Source: Lentzea tibetensis
GTDB taxonomy: Bacteria; Actinomycetota; Actinomycetes; Mycobacteriales; Pseudonocardiaceae
DNA: 64,000 nt
Direction of reading: 5' to 3'
NCBI RefSeq assembly: GCF_007845675.1
Contig: NZ_VOBR01000010.1
Coordinates: 53,520-117,519 of the forward strand
Below, one piece after another: positions 10,659 through 19,300 of the stretch. Each line of letters opens with the position of its first letter. The first letter of the stretch is position 1. The position numbers and the translations under genes are program-made. The notes below the pieces were generated by a model. That model saw only the letters and a list, made by a program, of their open reading frames with translations, searched no databases and was not told where the DNA came from.

Positions 10659-10936
10659 CGCACGGGCTTCTTGCGCAGCAACCAGAACAGCCCGACCGCG
10701 ATCACGAGGGTGACCAGCACGCCGAGCATGCCCGCGAGGCCGGTGAACTTGTCGTCGCCGCCGACCGCGTAGTCGGCGAACAGCCCGCCGCCCAGCGGGT
10801 GCTCCTGCGCGTGCTGCGCGATGCCGGTGTCCTCGGTGGCCTTGTCCAGACCGTCCGGAGCGGACGACGCGAAGTACGACAGCACCCCGGCGATCAGCAG
10901 TGAGACGACCCCGAACCCGATGAAGAACCGCTTCAC
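10655..10936 (-). CDS. PDGLE-domain (CbiN-like) component of metal ECF transporter
   Basis: 93 residues with one membrane helix at each end (FIGFGVVSLLIAGVLSYFA and MLGVLVTLVIAVGLFWLL) and an extracytoplasmic loop carrying SSAPDGLDKATED, the PDGLE motif. This matches the CbiN-like auxiliary subunit that works with CbiM in cobalt or nickel uptake. The GTG start overlaps the cbiM stop by four bases and the stop overlaps the CbiQ-CbiO start, so the three genes form one coupled operon. Confidence 0.92.
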
Positions 10937-11604
10937 GCCCGCACCTCCAGCTTGGTCTCCGTGCCCCGCAGCAGGTACACGAGGTCGGGTCGCACGGACG
11001 CCACCGACGTGACGGTCGCGGCCGTGATCAGGCCCTCGCCGATGCCGATGAGCACGTGGAACCCGAGGATGGCCGCCGCGACCGTGCCGAGACCGACACC
11101 GCCGACGCCACCGATGCCGTACTCGACGATGAAGCCGGTGGACGCGATGACGGTGTTGACCATCGCCGACGCGAACCCGACGACCGCGAGCCCCGCCCTG
11201 CCGCGCGCGGCGAACTTGCGCAGAGCCAGCGCGACGAAGAAGCCGACCGCGGTGCCGAGCAGCGCCATGTTCGTGACGTTCGCGCCGAGCGCGGTGAGCC
11301 CGCCGTCCGCGAACAGCAGCGACTGCACGACGAGCACGATCGTCACGCACAGCGCGCCGACCCACGGCCCGACCAGGATCGCGGCGAGCGCGCCGCCGAG
11401 CAGGTGACCGCTCACGCCGGGCAGGATCGGAAAGTTGATCATCTGGACGGCGAAGATGAACGCGGCGACGAGGCCCGCCATCGGTGCCGTCTTGTCGTCG
11501 AGGTCGGTTCGCGCCCTCGTGAGGGCGAACCCGACACCCAGCGCCGCGACCACCAGGAACGCGACCGAGGTCGGTGCGTTCAACAGGCCGTCGCTCATGT
11601 GCAT
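10933..11604 (-). CDS. cbiM: CbiM-type substrate-binding component of Co/Ni ECF transporter
   Basis: 223 residues, about six membrane helices. I placed the start at 11604 so that the protein begins Met-His (MHMSDGLL): in CbiM/NikM proteins the N-terminal amine and His2 bind the metal, so the start is functionally fixed. A second metal-site region, PGVSGHLLGGALAAILVGPW, is intact. Upstream in-frame ATG at 11619 would bury His2. No cobalamin riboswitch could be recognised upstream; a TTAT...ATAA dyad at 11649-11671 may be an operator instead. Confidence 0.92.
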   Translation of the reverse strand: MHMSDGLLNAPTSVAFLVVAALGVGFALTRARTDLDDKTAPMAGLVAAFIFAVQMINFPILPGVSGHLLGGALAAILVGPWVGALCVTIVLVVQSLLFADGGLTALGANVTNMALLGTAVGFFVALALRKFAARGRAGLAVVGFASAMVNTVIASTGFIVEYGIGGVGGVGLGTVAAAILGFHVLIGIGEGLITAATVTSVASVRPDLVYLLRGTETKLEVRA

Positions 11605-11648
11605 GGCTACGGAGGACATGGTCGCCAACGCTAGTTGCCACCTCCCGG

Positions 11649-11671
11649 TTATGGCCAGATCCATGCAATAA
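11649..11671. promoter_or_regulatory. Candidate operator upstream of cbiM operon
   Basis: An imperfect dyad runs from TTATGGCCAGA to CCATGCAATAA: the outer TTAT/ATAA ends and inner GC pairs match (7 of 11 positions per arm). It lies 45-67 bases upstream of the cbiM start, in the A/T-richest part of the divergent region. A metal-responsive repressor site (Nur- or NikR-like) is one guess; it does not match a consensus closely enough to name the regulator. Confidence 0.3.
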
Positions 11672-11818
11672 CAACTGTCTGGCTTTACGAGACGTACGTG
11701 ACACCCGCCGTCCCGGTTCACCGGACTTCTGCGGCCGAACGGACACGACAACGGTCTAGTCATCGGATGAATGTTGGCTATGATCCGGTTCGCCGCCGTC
11801 CTACACGGAGGGACACGC

Positions 11819-14059
11819 ATGACAGAGTTGTCGAGAAGGACCTTCCTGTACGGGACCGGCGCGGCAGCCACCATGTCAGCGCTGGGCACCACACCAGCAC
11901 TCGCCCAACCCCAAACATCGGGTCACCGGCTGCACGAAAGCATCCTGAACGACGCCCGCATGGAATGGCGCACGCTGCCGAAGAACTGGGGCGACAGCCC
12001 GTTCCTCGCCAACGGCTTCCTCGGCGTCCAGATCTACGCGGGCCGCACGCCCAACGAGCTGAAGCTCATGCTCAGCCACTCCGAGGTGCAGGACCAGCGG
12101 GTGCAGTGGGAGGCGGCGGTCGGTCTCTCCAGACTGCCGATCGGCTACCTGACGATGACGTTCGCCGGCGCGATCACGGCGGTCGACTGGACGCTCGACC
12201 TGTGGAACGCCGAGCTGCGCGGCACGGTCACCACCGCGCAGGGCGGCGCCGAGTTCCGGATGTTCGTCCACAACAGCACCAGCACGCTGATCGCGGACAC
12301 CAGGGGCGAGGTCACCTGGAACTTCCAGCCGCTCGAGTCCGCGACGACCCGCACGATCCGCAAACCACCGGAGTACACCGCGAACCCGCCGTGGACGCTC
12401 GGCGCCGCGAACGGCGTCAGCTACGCGAAGCAGACGATGCACGCGGGCGGCGGCTACACGACCGCGTGGCAGGCGCGCGACGGCCGGTTCGCCGCGCACG
12501 TCGGCTACAGCTTCCCGCAGGACACGCACACGTCCGACGCGATCCGCGAGGTGCGCCACGCGCTCGCGAACCCGAAGGTCGAGCAGCACCGCCGCTGGTG
12601 GCACAACTACTACACGCGCAGCCTCGTCTCGGTCCCGGACAAGCTGGTGCAGCGGTACTACTGGCTCCAGCTGTACAAGATGGCGTCCGCGACGCGCGCC
12701 GACGCGCCGGTGATCTCCGAGTGGGGCCCGTGGTTCCCCGAGCAGGGCAACAGCTGGACCGCGGTCTGGTGGAACCTCAACGTCCAGGTCTCCTACCCGG
12801 TGATCAACGGCTCGAACCACCACGAGCTCGACGCGGTCACCGCGACGCTCAAGAAGTTCGAGAGCAACCTAGAGTCCAACATCCGCCCGGAGTTCCGCGA
12901 CGGCAAGTCCTACGCGATCTGCCACCCCGGCGACCGCACGCTGCGACCGGGTCCCCGCTACTGCGGCGTGCCCGGCGTCGCGCCGAACGACCACACCGGC
13001 AACCTGTTGTGGGCCATGCACAACGTGTGGCTCGGCTACCGGCACACGATGGACCGCAAGGTCCGCGACGAGGTGCTGCTGCCGATCCTGGGCAAGGCGG
13101 TCAACTACTACGCCCGGTTCCTCGTCGAGGGCCCGGACGGGAAGCTGCACCTGCCCGAGACCCGCTCCCCCGAGTACGCCAACGCCACGGACACGACCTA
13201 CGACCTGTCGCTGATCCGCTGGGGCGTCACCACGTTGCTCCAGTACGCGCCGAGCGACCCGCGTGCTCCGCAGTGGACGGACATCCGCAACCGGCTGGTC
13301 CCCTACCACCGCGGCGACCAGGGCGTGCTGATCGGCGCGAACGTGCCGCTGAACGACTCGCACCGGCACTTCTCGCACATGCTGTGGTTCTACCCGCTGC
13401 GCGAGCTGACCTGGGACGACCCGGCCAACCGCGACCTGATCACCCGCACGTTCGACCACTGGGTGAGCCGCCGCAACCTGTGGGCCGGCTACAGCTACGG
13501 CGCGGCGTCGTCGATGGCGTCCGCGATGAACCGGCCGGAGGAGGCGCTGCAGTTCCTGCGCTACTTCCTGGACCGCAACCAGGTCGGCACGAACGCGACG
13601 CTCACCGAGAACACCTTCTACCGCGAGGGCGGCAACCTGGCCATCGAGAGTCCGCTCGTGTCCGCGCAGGCGGTGCTGGAGATGCTGATCCAGAGCCACA
13701 ACGGCGTCGTGCGGGTGTTCCCGTCCGTGTCGAGCACGTGGCGCGACGCCTCCGTCGAGTCGCTGCGCACTCAGGGCGCGTTCCTCGTCGACGCGTCCCG
13801 CAGCAACGGCGCGACGGACTGGGTGCGCGTGCACAGCGAGGCGGGCGAGCCGCTGGTCCTGCAGCACGGCATCGCGGGTGAGATCGACGTGCGCGACCAG
13901 TTCGGCCGCAGGCTCGAGCACCGCCAGCAGGCGGGCGGCACGGCGATCAAGCTGCGCAGGGGCCAGACGGCGATCGTCAGCCGCAAGGGCAGCAGGCCTG
14001 ACCTGTGCGCCCGTGACGTACCCGCCAACGGCACCGCACCGCGTTGGGGACTTCCGTAG
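11819..14059 (+). CDS. Tat-exported GH95-like glycoside hydrolase
   Basis: 746 residues. A twin-arginine signal (SRRTFLYGTGAAATMSALG, cleavage near ALAQ at residue 30) directs export. The central part resembles GH95 (alpha-L-fucosidase/galactosidase) catalytic domains: NSWTAVWWNLNVQVSYP (residues 311-327), where GH95 has its conserved Asn-x-Asn, and ETRSPEYANATDTTYD (residues 447-462), where the S-P-E glutamate corresponds to the general acid. Overall similarity to characterised fucosidases looks distant, so the sugar is uncertain. The ATG is preceded by GGAGGG at ideal spacing. It stands alone, divergent from the metal importer. Confidence 0.75.
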   Translation: MTELSRRTFLYGTGAAATMSALGTTPALAQPQTSGHRLHESILNDARMEWRTLPKNWGDSPFLANGFLGVQIYAGRTPNELKLMLSHSEVQDQRVQWEAAVGLSRLPIGYLTMTFAGAITAVDWTLDLWNAELRGTVTTAQGGAEFRMFVHNSTSTLIADTRGEVTWNFQPLESATTRTIRKPPEYTANPPWTLGAANGVSYAKQTMHAGGGYTTAWQARDGRFAAHVGYSFPQDTHTSDAIREVRHALANPKVEQHRRWWHNYYTRSLVSVPDKLVQRYYWLQLYKMASATRADAPVISEWGPWFPEQGNSWTAVWWNLNVQVSYPVINGSNHHELDAVTATLKKFESNLESNIRPEFRDGKSYAICHPGDRTLRPGPRYCGVPGVAPNDHTGNLLWAMHNVWLGYRHTMDRKVRDEVLLPILGKAVNYYARFLVEGPDGKLHLPETRSPEYANATDTTYDLSLIRWGVTTLLQYAPSDPRAPQWTDIRNRLVPYHRGDQGVLIGANVPLNDSHRHFSHMLWFYPLRELTWDDPANRDLITRTFDHWVSRRNLWAGYSYGAASSMASAMNRPEEALQFLRYFLDRNQVGTNATLTENTFYREGGNLAIESPLVSAQAVLEMLIQSHNGVVRVFPSVSSTWRDASVESLRTQGAFLVDASRSNGATDWVRVHSEAGEPLVLQHGIAGEIDVRDQFGRRLEHRQQAGGTAIKLRRGQTAIVSRKGSRPDLCARDVPANGTAPRWGLP

Positions 14060-14071
14060 TCGGATTCTCAG

Positions 14072-14093
14072 TTCGTGCGGGTTACCGTACGAA
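14072..14093. terminator. Hairpin between GH95 and decarboxylase genes
   Basis: A nine-base-pair stem (TTCGTGCGG / CCGTACGAA, one G-U pair) with a four-base loop lies 13 bases after the GH95 stop. No T-run follows, so it could be a terminator or an operator for the decarboxylase gene 35 bases downstream. Confidence 0.4.
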
Positions 14094-14127
14094 TTCGAAC
14101 GTTCCCGCGCGACGAGTGAGGCTGAAA

Positions 14128-15477
14128 GTGGATCTTCAGTTCTGGATCGAGAAGGCGCTGGTCAACCACGAGAAGTGGACCGCGGAGTTCGGCACCTTCA
14201 CGCCTCACTCGTCGGTGCGGGTCGACGACACCGCGTTCGGCGACGCGCTGGAGCAGCTGCAGGAGCGGCTCCGTGACAACTACCCGTTCTTCCACCCGCG
14301 CTACGCGGGGCAGATGCTCAAGCCGCCGCATCCGGCCGCGGTCGTCGGCTACCTGTCCGCGATGCTGATCAACCCGAACAACCACGCGCTCGACGGCGGC
14401 CCGGCGACCGCGCAGATGGAACGCGAGGTCGTCGCGCAGCTGGCCACGATGTTCGGCTACGGCGAGGAGCACCTCGGCCACCTCACGTCCAGCGGCACGA
14501 TCGCGAACCTGGAGGCGCTGTTCGTCGCGCGCGAGCTGCACCCCGGCAAGGGCGTCGCGTTCAGCGCCGAGGCGCACTACACGCACTCGCGCATGTGCGG
14601 CGTGCTCGGCATGCGCGGCCACAAGGTCCCGGTCGACGGGCGCGGCCGGATGGATCTGGACGCGCTGGAGGCTCTCCTGCGCACCGGCGAGATCGGCACG
14701 GTCGTCCTCACGCCCGGCACGACCGCGCTGGGCGCCGTCGAGCCCGTCCACGAGGCGCTGGCGCTGCGCGAGCGCTACGGGGTGCGGATCCACGTGGACG
14801 GCGCCTACGGGGGCTTCTTCACGCTCCTGGCGGGCACGGAGCTGGCTCCGGAGCCGTGGCGCGCCATCGCGCAGTGCGACTCGATCGTCGTCGACCCGCA
14901 CAAGCACGGGCTCCAGCCGTACGGCTGCGGCGCGGTGCTGTTCCGCGACCCGTCCGTCGGCCGCTACTACCTGCACGACTCGCCGTACACGTACTTCACG
15001 TCCGACGAGCTGCACCTCGGCGAGATCAGCCTGGAGTGCTCACGGGCGGGTGCCGCGGCGGCTGGGCTCTGGCTGACGTTCCAGCTCCTCCCGCCGACCC
15101 GTGAGGGCCTGGGCGAGGTGCTCGCGGCCGGGCGCCGCGCGGCGGTCCGCTGGGCGGACATGATCTCGGCGTCCGACGAGCTGGTGCTCTACCAGGAGCC
15201 GGAGCTCGACATCGTCACGTACTTCCCGCGCACGTCACCGCTCGCGCTGTCCGCGATCGACGAGGCGTCCAACCGGGTGATGCACGACGGCATGAACGCC
15301 GCCGCCGATCCGGTCTTCCTCAGCGTGGCCCGCGCGTCGTCCGAGGCGTTCGCGCAGCGCCACCCGCAGGTCGACCGGGACGCCGACGGCGCGCGCGTGC
15401 TGCGCAGCGTCCTGATGAAGCCGGAGTCCGAGGACCACCTCGACACCCTCCACGCCCGCGTGCTCAGCTTGCTCTGA
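14128..15477 (+). CDS. PLP-dependent group II decarboxylase
   Basis: 449 residues with the aspartate aminotransferase fold of glutamate/aromatic amino acid decarboxylases. The PLP lysine is K259 in DPHKHGLQPYG; H150 in SAEAHYTHSR stacks on the cofactor and D224 in HVDGAYGG binds its ring nitrogen. The FHPRYAGQM motif near residue 55 lines the active site in this family. GTG at 14128 was chosen because GAGG precedes it by six bases. Substrate cannot be told from sequence; aspartate, glutamate, tyrosine or diaminobutyrate are possible. It converges with, and overlaps by 14 bases, the TetR gene. Confidence 0.85.
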   Translation: MDLQFWIEKALVNHEKWTAEFGTFTPHSSVRVDDTAFGDALEQLQERLRDNYPFFHPRYAGQMLKPPHPAAVVGYLSAMLINPNNHALDGGPATAQMEREVVAQLATMFGYGEEHLGHLTSSGTIANLEALFVARELHPGKGVAFSAEAHYTHSRMCGVLGMRGHKVPVDGRGRMDLDALEALLRTGEIGTVVLTPGTTALGAVEPVHEALALRERYGVRIHVDGAYGGFFTLLAGTELAPEPWRAIAQCDSIVVDPHKHGLQPYGCGAVLFRDPSVGRYYLHDSPYTYFTSDELHLGEISLECSRAGAAAAGLWLTFQLLPPTREGLGEVLAAGRRAAVRWADMISASDELVLYQEPELDIVTYFPRTSPLALSAIDEASNRVMHDGMNAAADPVFLSVARASSEAFAQRHPQVDRDADGARVLRSVLMKPESEDHLDTLHARVLSLL

Positions 15478-16042
15478 CCAGCGGCAGGTAGACGTCGTCG
15501 ACGATCTCGACGATCACCTCGTCGGAAACGCTGGTGATGCCGCGCGTCACGTACTCGTTGCGCAGCAGCACGATCGCGACCGTGGCGATGCGGGGCCTCA
15601 GTGCCGTCTCCGCGACTTCACCACGGCCCACCGCGCGCCTCAGGATCGTCAGCCACAGCTCGGCGCCGCCGTCCGCCATGCGCTCGTGCAGCGCGGCGAG
15701 CAGCTCCGGCTCCTCCTGCATGCTCGCCAGCAGCCCGCGCAGGATGTCGCCGTTGGGCGAGGACAGCTGCTCGTTCGCGTGCCGCAACGTGGCCAGCACG
15801 TCACCGCGCAGCTCGCCGGTGTCCGGGACGCGCGTGTTGTCCTTGACCAGCAGTTGGTAGGCGGCGATGCCGAGCGCCGCGCGGTTGGGCCACCGCCGGT
15901 AGATCGCGTTCTTGTTGGTGCCCGCGCGCTGGGCGACCCGGTCCATCGTCACGCCCGGATATCCGGACTCGGCCAGCTCGCCGGCGGCCGCCCGCAGGAT
16001 CGCCTCTTCGAGCTCCGCCCCGCGCCGCCTCGTCTGCGCCAT
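15464..16042 (-). CDS. TetR-family transcriptional regulator
   Basis: 192 residues. The N-terminal helix-turn-helix reads LEEAILRAAAGELAESGYPGVTMDRVAQRAGTNKNAIYRRW, a textbook TetR domain; the C-terminal part is a helical ligand-binding domain. The gene diverges from the TIM-barrel gene at 16084, and the 41-base gap holds a near-perfect inverted repeat (16057-16077) that is the obvious operator for both genes. The 3' end overlaps the decarboxylase 3' end. Confidence 0.93.
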   Translation of the reverse strand: MAQTRRRGAELEEAILRAAAGELAESGYPGVTMDRVAQRAGTNKNAIYRRWPNRAALGIAAYQLLVKDNTRVPDTGELRGDVLATLRHANEQLSSPNGDILRGLLASMQEEPELLAALHERMADGGAELWLTILRRAVGRGEVAETALRPRIATVAIVLLRNEYVTRGITSVSDEVIVEIVDDVYLPLVRAS

Positions 16043-16056
16043 GACTTGATCCTACC

Positions 16057-16077
16057 TAAGGTACTGTGTGTACCTTA
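16057..16077. promoter_or_regulatory. TetR operator, inverted repeat
   Basis: TAAGGTAC-N5-GTACCTTA forms perfect eight-base arms around a five-base spacer. It lies in the 41-base gap between the divergent tetR and TIM-barrel genes and ends seven bases before the latter's ATG, so bound repressor would block both promoters. Confidence 0.85.
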
Positions 16078-16083
16078 TTTGTC

Positions 16084-17070
16084 ATGAGAGCTCACGGCAT
16101 CAGCTACGACACCGGCTTCTTCGACCACGGCGAGAGCAGCCACGAACCGTTCGACCTGGCGGTGGTGGCACGCGAGCTGCGGGTCATCAGCGACGAGCTG
16201 CACTGCACCGCGGTGCGCCTGATCGGCAGCTCACCGGACCGGCTGGAGGCCGCGGCCCGCATCGCGGCCGGCCTCGGCATGGAGGTGTGGATCTGCCCCT
16301 GGACGTCCGACTTCACCCGGGCCGAGCTGCACGACCTGCTCGTCGACCTGGCCGTACGCGCCGAGCGGCTGCGGCTGACCGGGGCGGAGGTCGTCCTGCT
16401 CACCGGGGCGGAGCTCAGCCTGCTGACCAGGGGTTTCCTCGACGGCGACACGATCGCGGACCGGATCGACGGGATCATGGCGCGCCGCGAGCAGGTGCGC
16501 GAACTGCCCCCGCGCATCAACGCGTTCCTGGGCGAGGTGGTGGCCGCCATCCGGCAGCACTTCGGCGGGAAGGTCAGCTACGCGTCGATCCCGTTCGAAG
16601 GCGTCGACTGGACGCCGTTCGACGTCGTCGGGGTCGACCTCTACCGCACGGCCGAGACGGCGCACATCTTCGAGGAGAGCGTGCGAAAGCTCGTCGACCA
16701 GGGAAAACCGGTCGCGATCACCGAGTTCGGGTGCGCCACCTTCAAGGGCGCTGCCGACCTGGGTGCGCGGATCGTCGCGGTCATCGAGTACGACGGGCAC
16801 AAGCCCGTGCGGCTGGACCGCGAGTACGTCCGCGACGAGCAGGAGCAGGCCACCTGCCTGCGTGAACTGCTCGACGTCTTCACCAGGGCGGGCGTGGACG
16901 CGGCGTTCGTCTTCACGTTCGCCTGCTACGCACTGCCGCACCGGCCAGGAGCAGGGGCGCGCGAAGACCTCGACCTGGCCAGCTGCGGCATCGTGACGGT
17001 GCACGACGACCGCAGTTGGACCCCCAAGGCGGCTTTCGCCACCGTCGCCGAGTACTTCCGGCGCGACTAG
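16084..17070 (+). CDS. TIM-barrel glycoside hydrolase-like protein
   Basis: 328 residues. The pattern of alternating strands and helices, with SYDTGFFD at the start, AVRLIGSSPDRLEAAARIAAGLGMEVWICPW, VVLLTGAELSLL and KPVAITEFGCATFKGA, suggests a (beta/alpha)8 barrel with glutamates at strand ends (GAELSL, ITEFGC) as in clan GH-A hydrolases. Related actinobacterial proteins are often labelled 'abortive infection protein', a name I cannot support from this sequence. It is controlled by the adjacent TetR operator. The upstream in-frame ATG at 16066 lies inside the operator and is unlikely. Confidence 0.7.
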   Translation: MRAHGISYDTGFFDHGESSHEPFDLAVVARELRVISDELHCTAVRLIGSSPDRLEAAARIAAGLGMEVWICPWTSDFTRAELHDLLVDLAVRAERLRLTGAEVVLLTGAELSLLTRGFLDGDTIADRIDGIMARREQVRELPPRINAFLGEVVAAIRQHFGGKVSYASIPFEGVDWTPFDVVGVDLYRTAETAHIFEESVRKLVDQGKPVAITEFGCATFKGAADLGARIVAVIEYDGHKPVRLDREYVRDEQEQATCLRELLDVFTRAGVDAAFVFTFACYALPHRPGAGAREDLDLASCGIVTVHDDRSWTPKAAFATVAEYFRRD

Positions 17071-17642
17071 ACCTGCTTGGCGCGACGTCCGGATCGGCGC
17101 GGCGGCAGCGGGGTGTCGCCGCGCAGGTCCATCCGCCGCTGCTCGCCGTTGGCCTCCAGATGGGTGACCATGCGGCGGAGCATGTCGGCGAGCGACTGCG
17201 CCTCCTCCCGCTCCAGCGGGTCGGAGACGAAGACCTCTTCCTCGTTGAACCGGGGGAAGAGGTCGCCCATCAACTCTTCACCCTCGGGCGTGAGGCGCAG
17301 GACCGCGAGGCGTCCGTCCGTCGGGTGGCCGAGGCGTTCCAGCAGGCCACGTGACTGCAGCGTCTTCGCGACGCCGGTCAGCGTGCCCTTCGAGATGCCC
17401 GCCTCTTCCGCGACGTACCGGGTCTCCATCTCGCCCCAGATCCACACGACCCAGAGCACGACGAAACCGGTCCAGGTCAGATCGCTGCTGCGGAGCACCG
17501 AGTTCTCGAGGTGCTGCCGTATCGCGGTCGCGGCCCGGTGGATGTTGGACACCGCCGCCATCTGCTCACGATGCAGCGGTACCGCACCGAGCTTCGCCTG
17601 GACGGCCTTCTCGGTCTCGGCAATCGTGTGGTGACCAGACAA
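17067..17642 (-). CDS. MarR-family transcriptional regulator
   Basis: 191 residues. The winged helix reads ETRYVAEEAGISKGTLTGVAKTLQSRGLLERLGHPTDGRLAVLRLTPEG, with the conserved wing DGR. I chose the TTG at 17642 because GGGAGA lies seven bases upstream and no family sequence is visible further out. The stop is shared through CTAG with the convergent TIM-barrel gene. The target may be its own promoter or the glutamine-synthetase-like gene across the 298-base gap. Confidence 0.88.
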   Translation of the reverse strand: MSGHHTIAETEKAVQAKLGAVPLHREQMAAVSNIHRAATAIRQHLENSVLRSSDLTWTGFVVLWVVWIWGEMETRYVAEEAGISKGTLTGVAKTLQSRGLLERLGHPTDGRLAVLRLTPEGEELMGDLFPRFNEEEVFVSDPLEREEAQSLADMLRRMVTHLEANGEQRRMDLRGDTPLPPRRSGRRAKQV

Positions 17643-17940
17643 CTGACGTTCTCCCGTGCTCGGACGTGGTAGTTCCCGGCACAATACTTGCGCTAACAAA
17701 CTATGTCTTGGAGATGTTGCGAGTCTCCTCGCAGTTTGATCACGATCCCACATTGCACATGATCTCGTGACAGTGGTCACCCGTCCAGTTACGGACGGTT
17801 GCACCATGCTGGACGATGAGTGTGGAGTACCCACTGAGACCGATCATGGTCTTTAGCTCCACGGCCGGGTAGATAGCGTTCGTGTCCTTACGTTATCCCC
17901 TCCGAGCCAGCAATACACGTTGCCGGAAAGGTAGTTCGGC
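17643..17940. other. Divergent intergenic region, MarR / GS-like genes
   Basis: No gene is visible. It holds two small dyads: GTGAC-N4-GTCAC (17767-17780) and CCGTCC-N6-GGACGG (17781-17798), which lie next to each other and could be regulator sites. It presumably contains both divergent promoters. The GS-like start is preceded by GGAAAGG. Confidence 0.5.
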
Positions 17941-19290
17941 GTGGTCCAGGAGCACGTGACACGAGAACTCGCGGCGAAGCTCGGCGAGGACGGGATCGAC
18001 GTGGTGCGGGTGGTCTTCCCGGACCTCCTCGGCACCGACCGGGGCCGTGACGTGCTGGTAGAGCACCTGCCCACGGTGACCGAGCGCGGTCTGTCGTTCT
18101 GCCGGGCCGTCTACAACGCGACCGCGACGGGCAAGACGACGGAAACCGGCGGGGTGCTCGACGCGGGCCTGCCGGACATCATCGTCATACCCGATCTGAG
18201 CACCATGCTTCCCATACCGTGGGAACCGGGGGTCGCCTGGTGCATCGGCGACGCGGTGAGCCCTGCCGACGAGAGACCCGTGGACGAGGCGCCGCGACAG
18301 GTGCTGCGCCGCGTCCTGGAAATATTCGACACCAATGGCCTAACGCCGGTCGTGGGTCCGGAGCTCGAGTACTACCTGTGCGTCAAGGACGAAGATCGCC
18401 CGAACGGGTGGCGTCCCTACTGCGACGAGCCCGGGAACGTCTACGCGACCGGTCGTCGCGGCGACGGTGACGGGCATCTACTGCGGACGTTGCGGACGCT
18501 CAGCTCCGCCGGTCTGCAGACCACCGGCGGCAACCACGAGTACTGCGGCGGCCAGTTCGAGATCAACCTCATCCACTCCCCCGCACTCGACGCGGCGGAC
18601 CGGGCGTTCCGGTTCAAGACGTCGGTGAAGGAGCTGGCGCGGCGCGAGGGCAGGCTCGCCACGTTCATGGCGAAGCCGTTCAACGACGGCGGCGGCTCGG
18701 GCTTCCACCTGCACCTGTCGTGCCACGAGCCGGACGGGCGCAACGCGTTCCAGGCGCCCGGCACGCCGCACGGCCTGTCGGACGAGGCCCGCTGGGCGAT
18801 CGGCGGCATCCTCAGCCACGCGTCCGCGCTCGCGGCGCTGCTCAACCCCACGGTGAACTCCTACAAGCGGTTCGGGCCGGACTCGCTCGCGCCGTGGCTG
18901 ATCGACTGGGGCCTGGACAACCGCAGCGCGATGCTGCGCGTCCCGGCCGAGCGCGGCGAGACGACCCGGTTGGAGCTGCGGCTCGGCGACGCGAGCGCGA
19001 ACCCGTACCTCGGCATCGCCGGCCTGCTCGCGGCCGTCCACCTCGGGCTGCGCGACAAGATCGACCCGCCGCGCCCGTCCGCGGGCTACGGCTACGACCC
19101 GGCGAAGGCGCCGACGCTGCCCGCCACGCTGCCGGACGCGCTGGCGTTCCTCGAGGAGGACACCGAGCTGGTCGAGGTGCTCGGCAAGGACTTCGTGCGG
19201 TCCTATGTGGACTTCAAGTGGGAGGAGGTGGCCCGCTTCCAGCGGTTCGTGACCGACTGGGAGTTCACCGAATACGCGTACCACATATGA
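17941..19290 (+). CDS. Glutamine synthetase-like gamma-glutamyl ligase
   Basis: 449 residues. GS-fold signatures are present: GPELEYYL (metal-binding Glu), GGNHEYCGGQFEINL, HLHLSCHEPDG, NSYKRFGPDSLAPW and GETTRLELRLGDASANPYLGIAGLL. It differs from canonical GlnA (no adenylylation loop tyrosine motif) and is nearer to the PuuA/GlnA3/GlnA4 type, which joins glutamate to polyamines or other amines. Substrate is therefore an amine rather than surely ammonia. The GTG follows GGAAAGG. It is transcribed toward the helicase gene, ten bases away, though a functional link to it is unlikely. Confidence 0.85.
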   Translation: MVQEHVTRELAAKLGEDGIDVVRVVFPDLLGTDRGRDVLVEHLPTVTERGLSFCRAVYNATATGKTTETGGVLDAGLPDIIVIPDLSTMLPIPWEPGVAWCIGDAVSPADERPVDEAPRQVLRRVLEIFDTNGLTPVVGPELEYYLCVKDEDRPNGWRPYCDEPGNVYATGRRGDGDGHLLRTLRTLSSAGLQTTGGNHEYCGGQFEINLIHSPALDAADRAFRFKTSVKELARREGRLATFMAKPFNDGGGSGFHLHLSCHEPDGRNAFQAPGTPHGLSDEARWAIGGILSHASALAALLNPTVNSYKRFGPDSLAPWLIDWGLDNRSAMLRVPAERGETTRLELRLGDASANPYLGIAGLLAAVHLGLRDKIDPPRPSAGYGYDPAKAPTLPATLPDALAFLEEDTELVEVLGKDFVRSYVDFKWEEVARFQRFVTDWEFTEYAYHI

Positions 19291-19300
19291 TGCGCGTGCG

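Noticed and set aside
11605-11818. Possible cobalamin riboswitch upstream of cbiM
   Set aside because: No B12-box-like or GCCACTG-like element was found on the minus strand.
16084-17070. Phage abortive-infection function for the TIM-barrel protein
   Set aside because: The label is used for some relatives, but nothing in the sequence or its TetR context supports a defence role.
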